Below are positions 1-8,518 of a stretch of DNA of 64,000 bases, piece after piece. The notes under the pieces are model-generated. The model saw nothing but the letters and a program-made list of their open reading frames with translations, had not been told where the DNA came from and searched no databases. This stretch comes from an uncultured Flammeovirgaceae bacterium (GTDB taxonomy: Bacteria > Bacteroidota > Bacteroidia > Cytophagales > Cyclobacteriaceae), in contig CAKZYA010000063.1 in assembly GCA_937883755.1 (NCBI GenBank), positions 186,001 through 250,000 on the forward strand. The letters are read 5' to 3'. Position numbers and translations under genes: made by a program. Every line of letters starts with the position of its first letter. The stretch's first letter is position 1.

Positions 1-3000
1 CAAAATCCTAGAAACTTTCGGTCTAACGCCGTAGTCCCGTCCGTAAATACTCGTCCCATTGCCCGTCAGGTTAAGCAGGCACTAGAGCAAACCATTAGCG
101 GTCAAGTGCTTGACCTATCTACCGATGAAGCATTACCAGGGGTGAATATTTTAGCCAAGGGCACCACCACCGGAACGGTAACTGACGTAGACGGAAACTA
201 CCGTCTGACGGTTGGCGATGATGTTACCACGCTGGTTTTTTCTTCCATCGGTTACGAAACTACGGAAGAACCGATTAACGGACGTAGCACTATCAATATC
301 AGCTTATCTCCTGATATTCAGTCACTAAGTGAGGTAGTCGTCATTGGTTACGGTACGCAGGAAAAGCGTGATCTGACCGGATCCTTATCCTCCATCAAGC
401 AGGAAAAAATTAAGGATATGCCCATCACGACGATTGATCAGGGACTCCAAGGACTAGCTGCCGGAGTGTCGGTTCAGCAACAAACCGGACAACCCGGTGG
501 GGCAACGTCCATCCGTATCCGAGGAGGAAATTCTATTAACGCTGGTAACGAACCGCTTTATGTCATTGATGGCTTTCCCATCTACAATGAAAATACAACT
601 TCTACCACCGGAACACTCAACGGAGTTCCACCTGAGAATGCATTAGCGACTATCAACCCCAACGATATTGTTTCTATTGAGATTTTGAAAGATGCTTCGG
701 CTACCGCTATCTACGGAGCGCGGGCGGCAAATGGGGTAGTGCTAATTACAACCAAACGAGGAAAAGCTGGACAATCTAACGTAGACTTTGATATGTACTA
801 CGGTATTCAGGAGCCAGCTCGTCGCTACGATTTAATGAATGCTTATGAGTACGCTCAGTTTCGAAACGAACGCTGGATTGCTGCCGGGGAAGCACCTACT
901 TATACTGAAGAGCAATTAGAAGAATTTCGTCGCACGGGAGGAACCGACTGGCAAGACGAATTGCTACGAAGCGCGCCCATTCAAAACTATCAGTTGGGAG
1001 TTTCTGGCGGAAAAGAAAACGTACAATACGCTTTTTCGGGTAACTACTTCAACCAGCAAGGCACCATGATTAATAGCTTCCTGAAGCGAATTTCTACCCG
1101 CGCTAATGTAGATATTCAAGCCAACGACCGACTGCACTTTGGACTAAACTTTACTGCGGCTCACACTTGGTCTAATCAATTGCCCACAGGTGGCGGACGT
1201 AACGGTCGAACCGGAGTACAAACGCCCACCAGTGGAAATATCTATCAAGGGGCATTATTCTACAATCCGGCTATTCCGGTATTTGACGAAGATGGTGAGT
1301 ACACCCTTAACAATTCTCAAACGAACGGTGAGGTAGAAGGAGCCATTCAATCGAACGTGCCTTACGGTAACCCGATAGCCTACGCCAACTTAGCCGAAAA
1401 CCGAAACTTCTCTACCCGGATACTGAATAACCTTTTCGGAGAGTGGGAGATTATCGAAGGGTTAAAGCTAAGAGTGACCGGTGGGGCTAATCTTCTGTTT
1501 ACCAAGCAAAACAGATACGAACCTAGTACCATTTGGGTTGGACAGCGGGCACCAAATGGCCGGGCGCAGGTTGGAACCGTACAAAACATTGATTGGCTAA
1601 ACGAAAATATTCTGTCTTACGAGCGAAGCTTCGGCGGTAACCACCAGATTAATCTAACCGGTGGATTTACTGTGCAGGCTTTCCAAAGCGAGAGTCTTAA
1701 CGGAAGTAATGTTGACTTCACTAACGATGTTTTAGGATATGATAACCTCCAAGGAGGAAATGCTGGCGGAGAGTTCCCTCCCAGCTTAAACTCTGATGCT
1801 GACGAATGGCAACTCATGTCTGGGTTATTCCGGGCATTTTATTCGCTTAAAGACCGCTACCTATTCACCGTGACCGGACGCTACGATGGTTCATCCCGCT
1901 TTGGCGAAAATAATAAGTGGGCCTTCTTCCCTTCGGCGGCCGTAGGCTGGCGTATCTCCGATGAAGCCTTTATGGCCGACCAGGATTTGATTAGTAATAT
2001 GAAACTGCGGGTAAGTTGGGGGCGCTCCGGCAACCAGAATATTCCTACCTACCGCTCACTCTCTTCCATGGGAACTGTGCAGTATACGGTCGGTGATGCA
2101 CTACAAACCGGTTTTTTCCCGAACCGTATTGGAAACCCTGACCTCAAGTGGGAAACTACCACCCAGACTGATATTGGCTTAGACGTAGGTCTCTTCCAAG
2201 GTCGTTTAGAGCTAACGGCCGATTATTACTACAAGAAAACCACCGACCTACTATTTGACGTACCTGTTCCTTTTGAATCAGGGTTCCGAAGTGCTTTTAA
2301 GAACATTGGAAGCTTAGAGAACCAAGGAGTAGAGCTAGCGCTAAACGCAACTCCGCTTACGGGTAACTTCACCTGGAACGTAGGCATTAACTGGGCTCTG
2401 AACCGTAACCAAGTACTGGAGCTACAGGGTGAAGAAGAAATTCAGATTGATCCTGGCTTGAACCTACTGAAAGCCCAAAACGCCCTACTGCTAAAAGTAG
2501 GCGAGCCTGTTGGTAACTTCTACGGCTACGTGAACGATGGTATCTGGCAAAGTGCCGAAGAAATAGCAGCCTCGGGTATCCAACAGAACCGGTTTCCTGG
2601 GCAGTACCGTTTTATTGATCAAAATAGCGATGGTATCATCAATAATGATGACCGAACCATTATCGGAAATGCCTTACCAGACTGGACCGGTGGGATTACC
2701 AATACACTACGGTATAAAAACATAGAACTTAACTTTTTAATAGATTTCTCCTACGGCAACGATGTAGCCAATCTTACCAAGATTGAACATTTGTTCCTGA
2801 ACGGACGGCAGAACGGCAGTAAGCTGGTGTTGGATCGTTGGCGACCCGATGACCCTTCGTTACCCCGCAACGAATGGACCAACAGCACCAATCCTGAAAC
2901 CGAGATTCCATCAGTATTAGGTACCGGAGCTGGAGGAAGGCAGTTAAGCTCGTTTATTGTAGAAGATGGTTCTTTTGCCCGACTTCGTAATCTGACGTTG

Positions 3001-3213
3001 GCCTACAATGTTCCTGTGCAACAACTTGGCATCAGTGCTTTGCGCCGTCTACGGTTATACTTCAGTGGACAAAACTTGTTACTATTTACCAATTATTCTG
3101 GATTGGATCCCGAAGCTAATGTATTTGTGAACGACAATACACGCCTGGGGCTAGACTACGCGGTGTACCCACCCTCACGAACCTACACCTTTGGGGTAAA
3201 TATCGGACTGTAA
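1..3213 (+). CDS. SusC/RagA-family TonB-dependent receptor, 5' end outside window
   Basis: Outer-membrane TonB-dependent transporter of the SusC/RagA family, which imports oligosaccharides or peptides together with a SusD lipoprotein. The frame is open from base 1, so the gene starts upstream; the GTG at 106 is internal because the residues before it (ending QTISGQV) belong to the carboxypeptidase-like regulatory domain that normally begins mature SusC. That domain is followed by the SusC signature SEVVVIGYGTQEKRDLTGS, a plug with IRIRGGNS and PLYVIDG, and a long beta-barrel ending in an aromatic-rich strand (TYTFGVNIGL). At least 1,070 residues are present, near the usual family size. It is followed after six bases by the susD gene, and the two are almost certainly cotranscribed. 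Substrate is not readable; the nearby sulfatase suggests a sulfated glycan (inference). Confidence 0.95.
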   Translation, partial: QNPRNFRSNAVVPSVNTRPIARQVKQALEQTISGQVLDLSTDEALPGVNILAKGTTTGTVTDVDGNYRLTVGDDVTTLVFSSIGYETTEEPINGRSTINISLSPDIQSLSEVVVIGYGTQEKRDLTGSLSSIKQEKIKDMPITTIDQGLQGLAAGVSVQQQTGQPGGATSIRIRGGNSINAGNEPLYVIDGFPIYNENTTSTTGTLNGVPPENALATINPNDIVSIEILKDASATAIYGARAANGVVLITTKRGKAGQSNVDFDMYYGIQEPARRYDLMNAYEYAQFRNERWIAAGEAPTYTEEQLEEFRRTGGTDWQDELLRSAPIQNYQLGVSGGKENVQYAFSGNYFNQQGTMINSFLKRISTRANVDIQANDRLHFGLNFTAAHTWSNQLPTGGGRNGRTGVQTPTSGNIYQGALFYNPAIPVFDEDGEYTLNNSQTNGEVEGAIQSNVPYGNPIAYANLAENRNFSTRILNNLFGEWEIIEGLKLRVTGGANLLFTKQNRYEPSTIWVGQRAPNGRAQVGTVQNIDWLNENILSYERSFGGNHQINLTGGFTVQAFQSESLNGSNVDFTNDVLGYDNLQGGNAGGEFPPSLNSDADEWQLMSGLFRAFYSLKDRYLFTVTGRYDGSSRFGENNKWAFFPSAAVGWRISDEAFMADQDLISNMKLRVSWGRSGNQNIPTYRSLSSMGTVQYTVGDALQTGFFPNRIGNPDLKWETTTQTDIGLDVGLFQGRLELTADYYYKKTTDLLFDVPVPFESGFRSAFKNIGSLENQGVELALNATPLTGNFTWNVGINWALNRNQVLELQGEEEIQIDPGLNLLKAQNALLLKVGEPVGNFYGYVNDGIWQSAEEIAASGIQQNRFPGQYRFIDQNSDGIINNDDRTIIGNALPDWTGGITNTLRYKNIELNFLIDFSYGNDVANLTKIEHLFLNGRQNGSKLVLDRWRPDDPSLPRNEWTNSTNPETEIPSVLGTGAGGRQLSSFIVEDGSFARLRNLTLAYNVPVQQLGISALRRLRLYFSGQNLLLFTNYSGLDPEANVFVNDNTRLGLDYAVYPPSRTYTFGVNIGL

Positions 3214-3219
3214 CGGATC

Positions 3220-4671
3220 ATGCTATTGATGAATAAAATAACATTGAATATGAAAACCTATTTAGCTTATACATTCAGCTTTCTGGTCGGCCTATCATTA
3301 ACACTGAGTGGGTGTAATGACTTCTTAGAAGAAGAACCTCGTAACTTCCTGTCTCCCGATCAGTTTTACCAAACTCCTTCTCAGGCTACTTCGGCCATTA
3401 TTGGGGTGTACGACGTACTAGATAACCCCGATATGTACGGGCAGCAAGGATTCATTTCTGCCGGTGACGGGGCATCCGATAATCTACTCGGTGGGGTATC
3501 CACAATGGTAAATAAAAGTCAAAACCCCCTTACCTACGAAATGGATGCTGGAAACACTCGGATTCTAGATTTCTACGAAGCTTCTTACCAACTTATCAAT
3601 CGGGCCAATGCAGTGGTTGACCGCCTAGCCGAGTCGCCCGTTGACGATGAGATTAAGCAAGATATTACTGCGGAAGCCAAATTTCTGCGAGCACTCGCCT
3701 ATTTTAATATAGTACAGATGTTTGGGGACGTGATACTGAGAACCGAAGAGGCAGCTTCGCTAGATAACCTGGATCAACCCCGGTCACCAGCTAGTGATGT
3801 TTACGCTCAAATTATTCAGGACTTACAAGCTGCGTCTAGCGACCTACCCAATGAGCCACTGGGTGTTGGACGAGCCGATGCCTGGGCAGCCAGAGCTTTG
3901 TTGGCTAAAGTATACTTAACAGCAGAACAGCCCAATGAAGCAGCCCAACTCACTGGTGAAATTATCAACTCAGGCGAGTTTAGCCTTGTGTCAGAATATA
4001 ATCGTTTATTCCGTCCGGAAAATTCGGGGCTAACTGAAGAGATTATCTTCGCTGTGCAATACGGCCCGCAGCGAAGAAATATCCTGACCGATTTTCTAAC
4101 GGTGGCTGAAACTTCAGCCTACGGAGCTTTCGAGCCCATTGATAACCTATTTACTAACGATCTATACGAGGAGAGCGACCTACGTCGGGAATACACGGTC
4201 TTTGACTCTATCGTCTGGCAAGGCGAATGGTTAGTGCCTGCCGTTGGATTGAGTTTTTTGAAGTTTGCCGAAGAGCATTATATTGACGGTATACCGGAAG
4301 GGCAATCGGGCACGATGAATTTTCCAGTACTACGCTACGCTGACGTACTCTTAGTGCAGGCCGAAGCACTAGCTCGGGCGAACGGTAACCCAACTACCGA
4401 AGCCTACGATGCACTCAACCAAGTACGTGCTCGGGCGGGCTTATCTGAGGTTTCCGGATTGAGCCAGGAAGAATTTCTAGATTTACTACTACGTGAACGC
4501 CGCCTGGAATTTGTATTGGAAGGGCATCGCTGGTTCGATCTCAAGCGATTCGGTAAGCTAGACGAAAAGATGCAAGTATTTGAGGGGTGGCAGTCCCATT
4601 TTCAGCTATTTCCCATTCCAGAAGCAGCCATCACGGCCAATCCGCTTCTCACGCAGAATGATAATTACTGA
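3220..4671 (+). CDS. SusD/RagB-family nutrient-binding outer-membrane lipoprotein
   Basis: Surface lipoprotein that caps the SusC channel and captures the nutrient. A signal peptide ends in a lipobox (LTLSGC) followed by acidic residues (NDFLEEEPR), typical of exported Bacteroidota lipoproteins. The SusD fold is shown by the TPR-like helical region (FLRALAYFNIVQMFGD), the closing segment LLRERRLEFVLEGHRWFDLKR, and the end PIPEAAITANPLLTQND. At 483 residues the length is normal. The first ATG is at 3220, but the ATG at 3250 (MKTYLAYTFSF) gives a cleaner signal peptide and may be the real start. It sits six bases after the SusC gene, so translation is probably coupled. Confidence 0.95.
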   Translation: MLLMNKITLNMKTYLAYTFSFLVGLSLTLSGCNDFLEEEPRNFLSPDQFYQTPSQATSAIIGVYDVLDNPDMYGQQGFISAGDGASDNLLGGVSTMVNKSQNPLTYEMDAGNTRILDFYEASYQLINRANAVVDRLAESPVDDEIKQDITAEAKFLRALAYFNIVQMFGDVILRTEEAASLDNLDQPRSPASDVYAQIIQDLQAASSDLPNEPLGVGRADAWAARALLAKVYLTAEQPNEAAQLTGEIINSGEFSLVSEYNRLFRPENSGLTEEIIFAVQYGPQRRNILTDFLTVAETSAYGAFEPIDNLFTNDLYEESDLRREYTVFDSIVWQGEWLVPAVGLSFLKFAEEHYIDGIPEGQSGTMNFPVLRYADVLLVQAEALARANGNPTTEAYDALNQVRARAGLSEVSGLSQEEFLDLLLRERRLEFVLEGHRWFDLKRFGKLDEKMQVFEGWQSHFQLFPIPEAAITANPLLTQNDNY

Positions 4672-4691
4672 CGCATACTCGTGAGTTATGC

Positions 4692-4817
4692 ATGGGTACA
4701 ATTGGTTTCCTCCTGTTTGTGGCGCTCTCTGGATGCGGCCTACAGGAGGAACCATCTTTTCCATTTGATTCTAGTGTACGCTCCATGACTATTGATTTAG
4801 ATTACACTTCAGTGTGA
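4692..4817 (+). pseudogene. Truncated lipoprotein-like ORF (41 aa) downstream of susD
   Basis: A 41-codon frame begins MGTIGFLLFVALSGCG and so reads as a complete lipoprotein signal peptide with lipobox LSGC, followed by LQEEPSFPF and only about 20 more residues before a TGA. It lies 20 bases after susD on the same strand, where many SusCD loci carry a third surface lipoprotein gene (for example a fasciclin-domain or glycan-binding protein). A signal peptide with almost no cargo suggests the 5' remnant of such a gene. It could also be a genuine tiny lipoprotein or chance. The 170 bases from 4818 to 4986 hold nothing else I can identify. Confidence 0.4.
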
Positions 4818-4986
4818 GAAGAAGAACTGAAAATAACACTATCAGAAAACTCATCTGACTAATTTAATAATCCATAACGCTAACAAGTATTTGCTAAAAA
4901 AGAGCCATTTCAACGCTTAGAGAGTAGTGGTTGTTTCGCTTCCCAAGTTTCCCTAACTTATTCGCACAACCTAACTAATTTTTTCT

Positions 4987-6417
4987 ATGCGTAATCTTGC
5001 CATTCTATTTCTTTCACTCCTACTAATTTCTGCTTGTAGTACCACCCCAACTACCACCAGCGAAGTAGCCTCTGAAGAGGTTGCTTTCGAGTATCCCAAC
5101 ATCATATTTATTATGGCTGATGATCTGGGTTACGGTGATTTGGGATGCTACGGTCAATCCGAAATTCAGACCCCTAACATTGACGAATTAGCTGCCCAAG
5201 GAATTAGATTCACTCAGTTTTACGCGGGTTCTACCGTGTGCGCTCCTTCCCGAGCGGTATTGATGACCGGGCAACACACCGGGCGCACCCACGTACGGGG
5301 CAATGCCGGAGGTAATATTGATCGTCAAGCATTACGAGATGAAGATGTAACAGTTGCAGAAATACTGAAGGGTGCCGGTTACCAAACCGCCCTAGTCGGC
5401 AAATGGGGACTAGGCGAGATAAACCAAGAAGGCCATCCACTTCAGCAGGGCTTTGATTCCTTCTACGGATACCTGAATCAGAAGCATGCTCATAACTACT
5501 ACCCTGAATTCTTATGGAATAATCGGGATTCGGTATTTCTGGAAAATATAGTGCAGCGCACTAATAAAAAATACGGTTCCTTCGTAGGCGGGTACGCCAC
5601 TAAGAAAATTACTTACAGTCACGATCTGTTTGTAAGCAAAGCACTGACTTTTCTAGAACAGGAGCGAAATCAGCCATTCTTTTTGTACTTAGCACTTACC
5701 ATTCCTCACGCTAATAATGAAGCCGGTAAGAAGGGAATGGAAGTACCGGATTATGGTATCTATGCCGATCGCGATTGGCCCGAAACCCAAAAGGGCACGG
5801 CGGCGATGATTAGCCGAATGGACAAAGACGTTGGTCGTCTAATGGAAACGCTGAAAGCCAAAGATATTGACGAAAACACGCTGATAATTTTCACTTCCGA
5901 TAATGGCCCTCACCGCGAAGGTGGTAATGACCCAGACTACTTTGATTCTAATGGGCCACTACAAGGGATAAAACGGGCCATGCACGAAGGTGGAATTCGG
6001 GTTCCGTTTATTGCCCGATGGCCTGCTCACACACCAGCCGGGATCACTTCTGACCATATTGGCTACTTCGGAGATATGATGGCTACATTTGCCGAGCTAG
6101 CAAAGACTGATTATCCGGAAAATACCCAGAGTATTAGCATCGTCCCTACTCTACTAGGCCAATCCGAAAATCAACGCCGCCATAACTATTTGTATTGGGA
6201 ATTTTACGAGCAAGGATCTCGTCAGGCCATTCGTATGGGCAACTGGAAAAGTATCAGGGAACCTATGCTCACGGGAGATATTCAGCTATTCAACTTGGAA
6301 AGTGATATTAGTGAAGCTAACGATGTAGCAAGTCAAAACCCCGAAGTAGTAGAAGATATTATCAGAATTATGGATGAAGCTCACAAGCCATCGCCTAATT
6401 GGGTGGTGAAGCAGTAA
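4987..6417 (+). CDS. Arylsulfatase-family sulfatase, lipoprotein
   Basis: Type I sulfatase that would hydrolyse sulfate esters, probably of a glycan or its fragments. The N-terminus is a lipoprotein signal peptide with lipobox LISAC (Cys17). Metal-binding Asp residues are in MADDLGYGDLG (D45, D46). The sulfatase signature is CAPSR at residues 85-89, whose Cys is converted to formylglycine by a maturase; TGQHTGRTHVRGN follows. The segment FTSDNGPHREGG carries further metal ligands. Length (476) is typical. It lies in the same direction as the SusCD pair and is probably part of the same utilisation locus. The maturase is not in this window. Confidence 0.94.
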   Translation: MRNLAILFLSLLLISACSTTPTTTSEVASEEVAFEYPNIIFIMADDLGYGDLGCYGQSEIQTPNIDELAAQGIRFTQFYAGSTVCAPSRAVLMTGQHTGRTHVRGNAGGNIDRQALRDEDVTVAEILKGAGYQTALVGKWGLGEINQEGHPLQQGFDSFYGYLNQKHAHNYYPEFLWNNRDSVFLENIVQRTNKKYGSFVGGYATKKITYSHDLFVSKALTFLEQERNQPFFLYLALTIPHANNEAGKKGMEVPDYGIYADRDWPETQKGTAAMISRMDKDVGRLMETLKAKDIDENTLIIFTSDNGPHREGGNDPDYFDSNGPLQGIKRAMHEGGIRVPFIARWPAHTPAGITSDHIGYFGDMMATFAELAKTDYPENTQSISIVPTLLGQSENQRRHNYLYWEFYEQGSRQAIRMGNWKSIREPMLTGDIQLFNLESDISEANDVASQNPEVVEDIIRIMDEAHKPSPNWVVKQ

Positions 6418-6552
6418 TGGCGAGGGCGTGGGACTAGGTGTAAGGGCAATGTACTTCTACTTCTCGATTTTTGTTATTAGTCCCTTGTTGCTTACCAATC
6501 TCTGACCTTCCAACTCCGGACTCCCGTCTCCGGTTTTCAGCCTCCTTTTACC

Positions 6553-7860
6553 CTAATCCAACAACACTGTTACTACCTCGGGAAAGAGGATGATTACAGT
6601 GAGGAATACGAGTTGGATGATGATGTAGGGAACGATCCCTCGATAAAGGTGAGCCGTGGTAATTTGGGGTGGGGCTACTCCTTTTAGGTAAAAAAGGGAA
6701 AAACCAAAAGGGGGGGAAAGAAACGAGGTCTGCAGGTTCAGAGCCAATAAAATACCAATCCAGATTAGGTCAATGCCCATACGGCTAAAAATGGGAGCTA
6801 CCACCGGGACGATAATGAAAATAATTTCAATAAAATCGATGAAGAATCCAGCGATAAACACCGCAATCATCACAATCGCCAAAAAAGCCATTGGACTTAG
6901 ATTCGCACTTTCTATTAAGCTTACCAGATAGCGATCACCCTCTAAACCCCGAAAAACCAACGCGAAAGCAGTGGCTCCCACCAGAATAATAAACACCATA
7001 CAGGTAAGGTGGGTAGTCTCTCGCATCACTTCCTTCAGCACAGGTAGCGTAAACTTTCCTTGAACAATAGTAAGCACAGAAGCTCCAAATGCTCCCACAG
7101 CCGCCGCTTCGGTCGGTGAGGCGATTCCGGCGAAGATAGAACCCAGCACTGCTACAATCAGCAGAAACGGGAGCACAAATGCCTTAATAACCTGACCTGC
7201 CATATTTCCCTCCCGAAAACGGGCAATTTCTTCAGTCGGCATAGGCGGAGCTTGTTGCGGACGGAAATACGCCATACCCACTACGTACAATAAATAGCAG
7301 CCCACTAACGCTAAACCCGGAATCAACGCTGCTGTAAATAAATCACCCACTGATACATTTAGCACCGAGCCTAGTAAAACCAATACTACTGAGGGCGGAA
7401 TAATCTGTCCCAGTGTTCCGGCTGAAGCGATGGTTCCGGTAGCCAACTCGGGGCTATAGCCGCGTTTGAGCATGGTAGGTAAACTAATCAAGCCCATCGT
7501 CACTACAGTAGCCCCGACGATCCCGGTGGAAGCTGCCAGCATGGCTCCTACTACTACAACCGCAATGGCCAAACCACCCCGAAATTTACCGAACAACAAA
7601 GCCATTGTTTCCAGTAAACTTTCCGCCAACCCTGATTTCTCTAGCATAATCCCCATGTAAATGAAGAGAGGAACCGCAATCAGCACGTAGTTAGTCATGG
7701 TGCCGTAGACCCGCAAAGACAGTAGATAAAAGAAGTCAACGTCGAACACGAATAAACCGAAAAGTACCGAGACCCCACCCAAGGTAAACGCCACTGGGAA
7801 GCCAAATAAAATCAGGATAAAAATGAGCAAAAACAGGATTAGCGGCAGCGCATCAATCAT
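6553..7860 (-). CDS. dctM: TRAP transporter large permease (DctM-like)
   Basis: Large membrane subunit of a tripartite ATP-independent periplasmic transporter, the ion-coupled channel for organic acids or similar solutes. The 435 residues form about twelve hydrophobic segments with the family's conserved stretches: VPLFIYMGIMLEKSGLAE, GASTG-like AASTGIVGATVVTMGLIS, GTLGQIIPPSVVLVLLG and a C-terminal FLSPPFGFSLFYLKGVAP. It is translated from the last gene of a two-gene operon; its start overlaps the end of dctQ by eight bases. No substrate-binding DctP gene is next to it in this window, so the substrate cannot be inferred. The 135 bases between its end and the sulfatase hold no gene. Confidence 0.95.
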   Translation of the reverse strand: MIDALPLILFLLIFILILFGFPVAFTLGGVSVLFGLFVFDVDFFYLLSLRVYGTMTNYVLIAVPLFIYMGIMLEKSGLAESLLETMALLFGKFRGGLAIAVVVVGAMLAASTGIVGATVVTMGLISLPTMLKRGYSPELATGTIASAGTLGQIIPPSVVLVLLGSVLNVSVGDLFTAALIPGLALVGCYLLYVVGMAYFRPQQAPPMPTEEIARFREGNMAGQVIKAFVLPFLLIVAVLGSIFAGIASPTEAAAVGAFGASVLTIVQGKFTLPVLKEVMRETTHLTCMVFIILVGATAFALVFRGLEGDRYLVSLIESANLSPMAFLAIVMIAVFIAGFFIDFIEIIFIIVPVVAPIFSRMGIDLIWIGILLALNLQTSFLSPPFGFSLFYLKGVAPPQITTAHLYRGIVPYIIIQLVFLTVIILFPEVVTVLLD

Positions 7861-8374
7861 GGACAGTAGGTTCGGTAAGCGTAAGTAGTGAGTTTATAAG
7901 TAGGGAAACTGCTTGGAGTAGCAGTAAAACAAACCCAATCGGAATAGCGGCCTTCACCACATAGCGAGCGGGCAGTCCGCCGGGGTCAGGTGATCCTTCC
8001 TGAATAGCCCAGGAGTTAGCCGTAAATTCCCAGGAGGCTACCATAGCCACCACGCAAAATGGAATCAGAAATAGTATTGTCCCAGTTAAGTTGACCCAAG
8101 CTTGTCGCTTCGGGCTGAGATTCTGGTAAAACACATCTACCCGCACGTGTCGGTCGTGCTTGAGGGCATAAGCTGCGCCCAGTAAAAAAATAATGGCGAA
8201 CAAATGCCACTCGAGCTCTACAATTCCGGCAGAAGAAGTATTGAACAAATAGCGAGCCGCCACATCGTAAACAATCACCAGCACCAGCACGGTAGTGAGC
8301 CAGGCTACTCCCCGCCCTACTGCTTCGTTAAGTCGATCAATGATCTGACTGATGGTAATAAGGATTTTTTTCAA
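7853..8374 (-). CDS. dctQ: TRAP transporter small permease (DctQ-like)
   Basis: Small four-helix membrane subunit of the TRAP transporter, pairing with the DctM channel encoded directly after it. The 173 residues show four hydrophobic segments (for example LTTVLVLVIVYDVAARYLF and WHLFAIIFLLGAAYALKHDRH). The motif R-Y-L-F near helix 1, followed by LEWHLF and the segment AYALKHDRHVRVDVFY, is characteristic of DctQ proteins. The ATG at 8374 lies about 25 bases after a strong promoter-like element. The eight-base overlap with dctM implies translational coupling. Confidence 0.9.
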   Translation of the reverse strand: MKKILITISQIIDRLNEAVGRGVAWLTTVLVLVIVYDVAARYLFNTSSAGIVELEWHLFAIIFLLGAAYALKHDRHVRVDVFYQNLSPKRQAWVNLTGTILFLIPFCVVAMVASWEFTANSWAIQEGSPDPGGLPARYVVKAAIPIGFVLLLLQAVSLLINSLLTLTEPTVHD

Positions 8375-8400
8375 GATGGATCAGTTGGTTGGTAGCTGTC

Positions 8401-8429
8401 CAAATATAGCATTTATTTAAGTATTCAAA
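8401..8429 (-). promoter_or_regulatory. Bacteroidota-type promoter of the dctQM operon
   Basis: On the minus strand the sequence reads TTTG, 17 bases, then TATATTTG. This matches the Bacteroidota sigma-factor consensus (-33 TTTG or TTG; -7 TAnnTTTG) exactly in both boxes. It lies 27 bases before the dctQ ATG, leaving a short leader. This is the cleanest promoter I could read in the window. Confidence 0.6.
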
Positions 8430-8518
8430 AGAAAACTAAAATGCGAGAAGGATTGATGAATTCTAACTACTGGAGACTATTTTCACTATACGTTTACGTC
8501 TCTTTACTTAGAGAGCAG

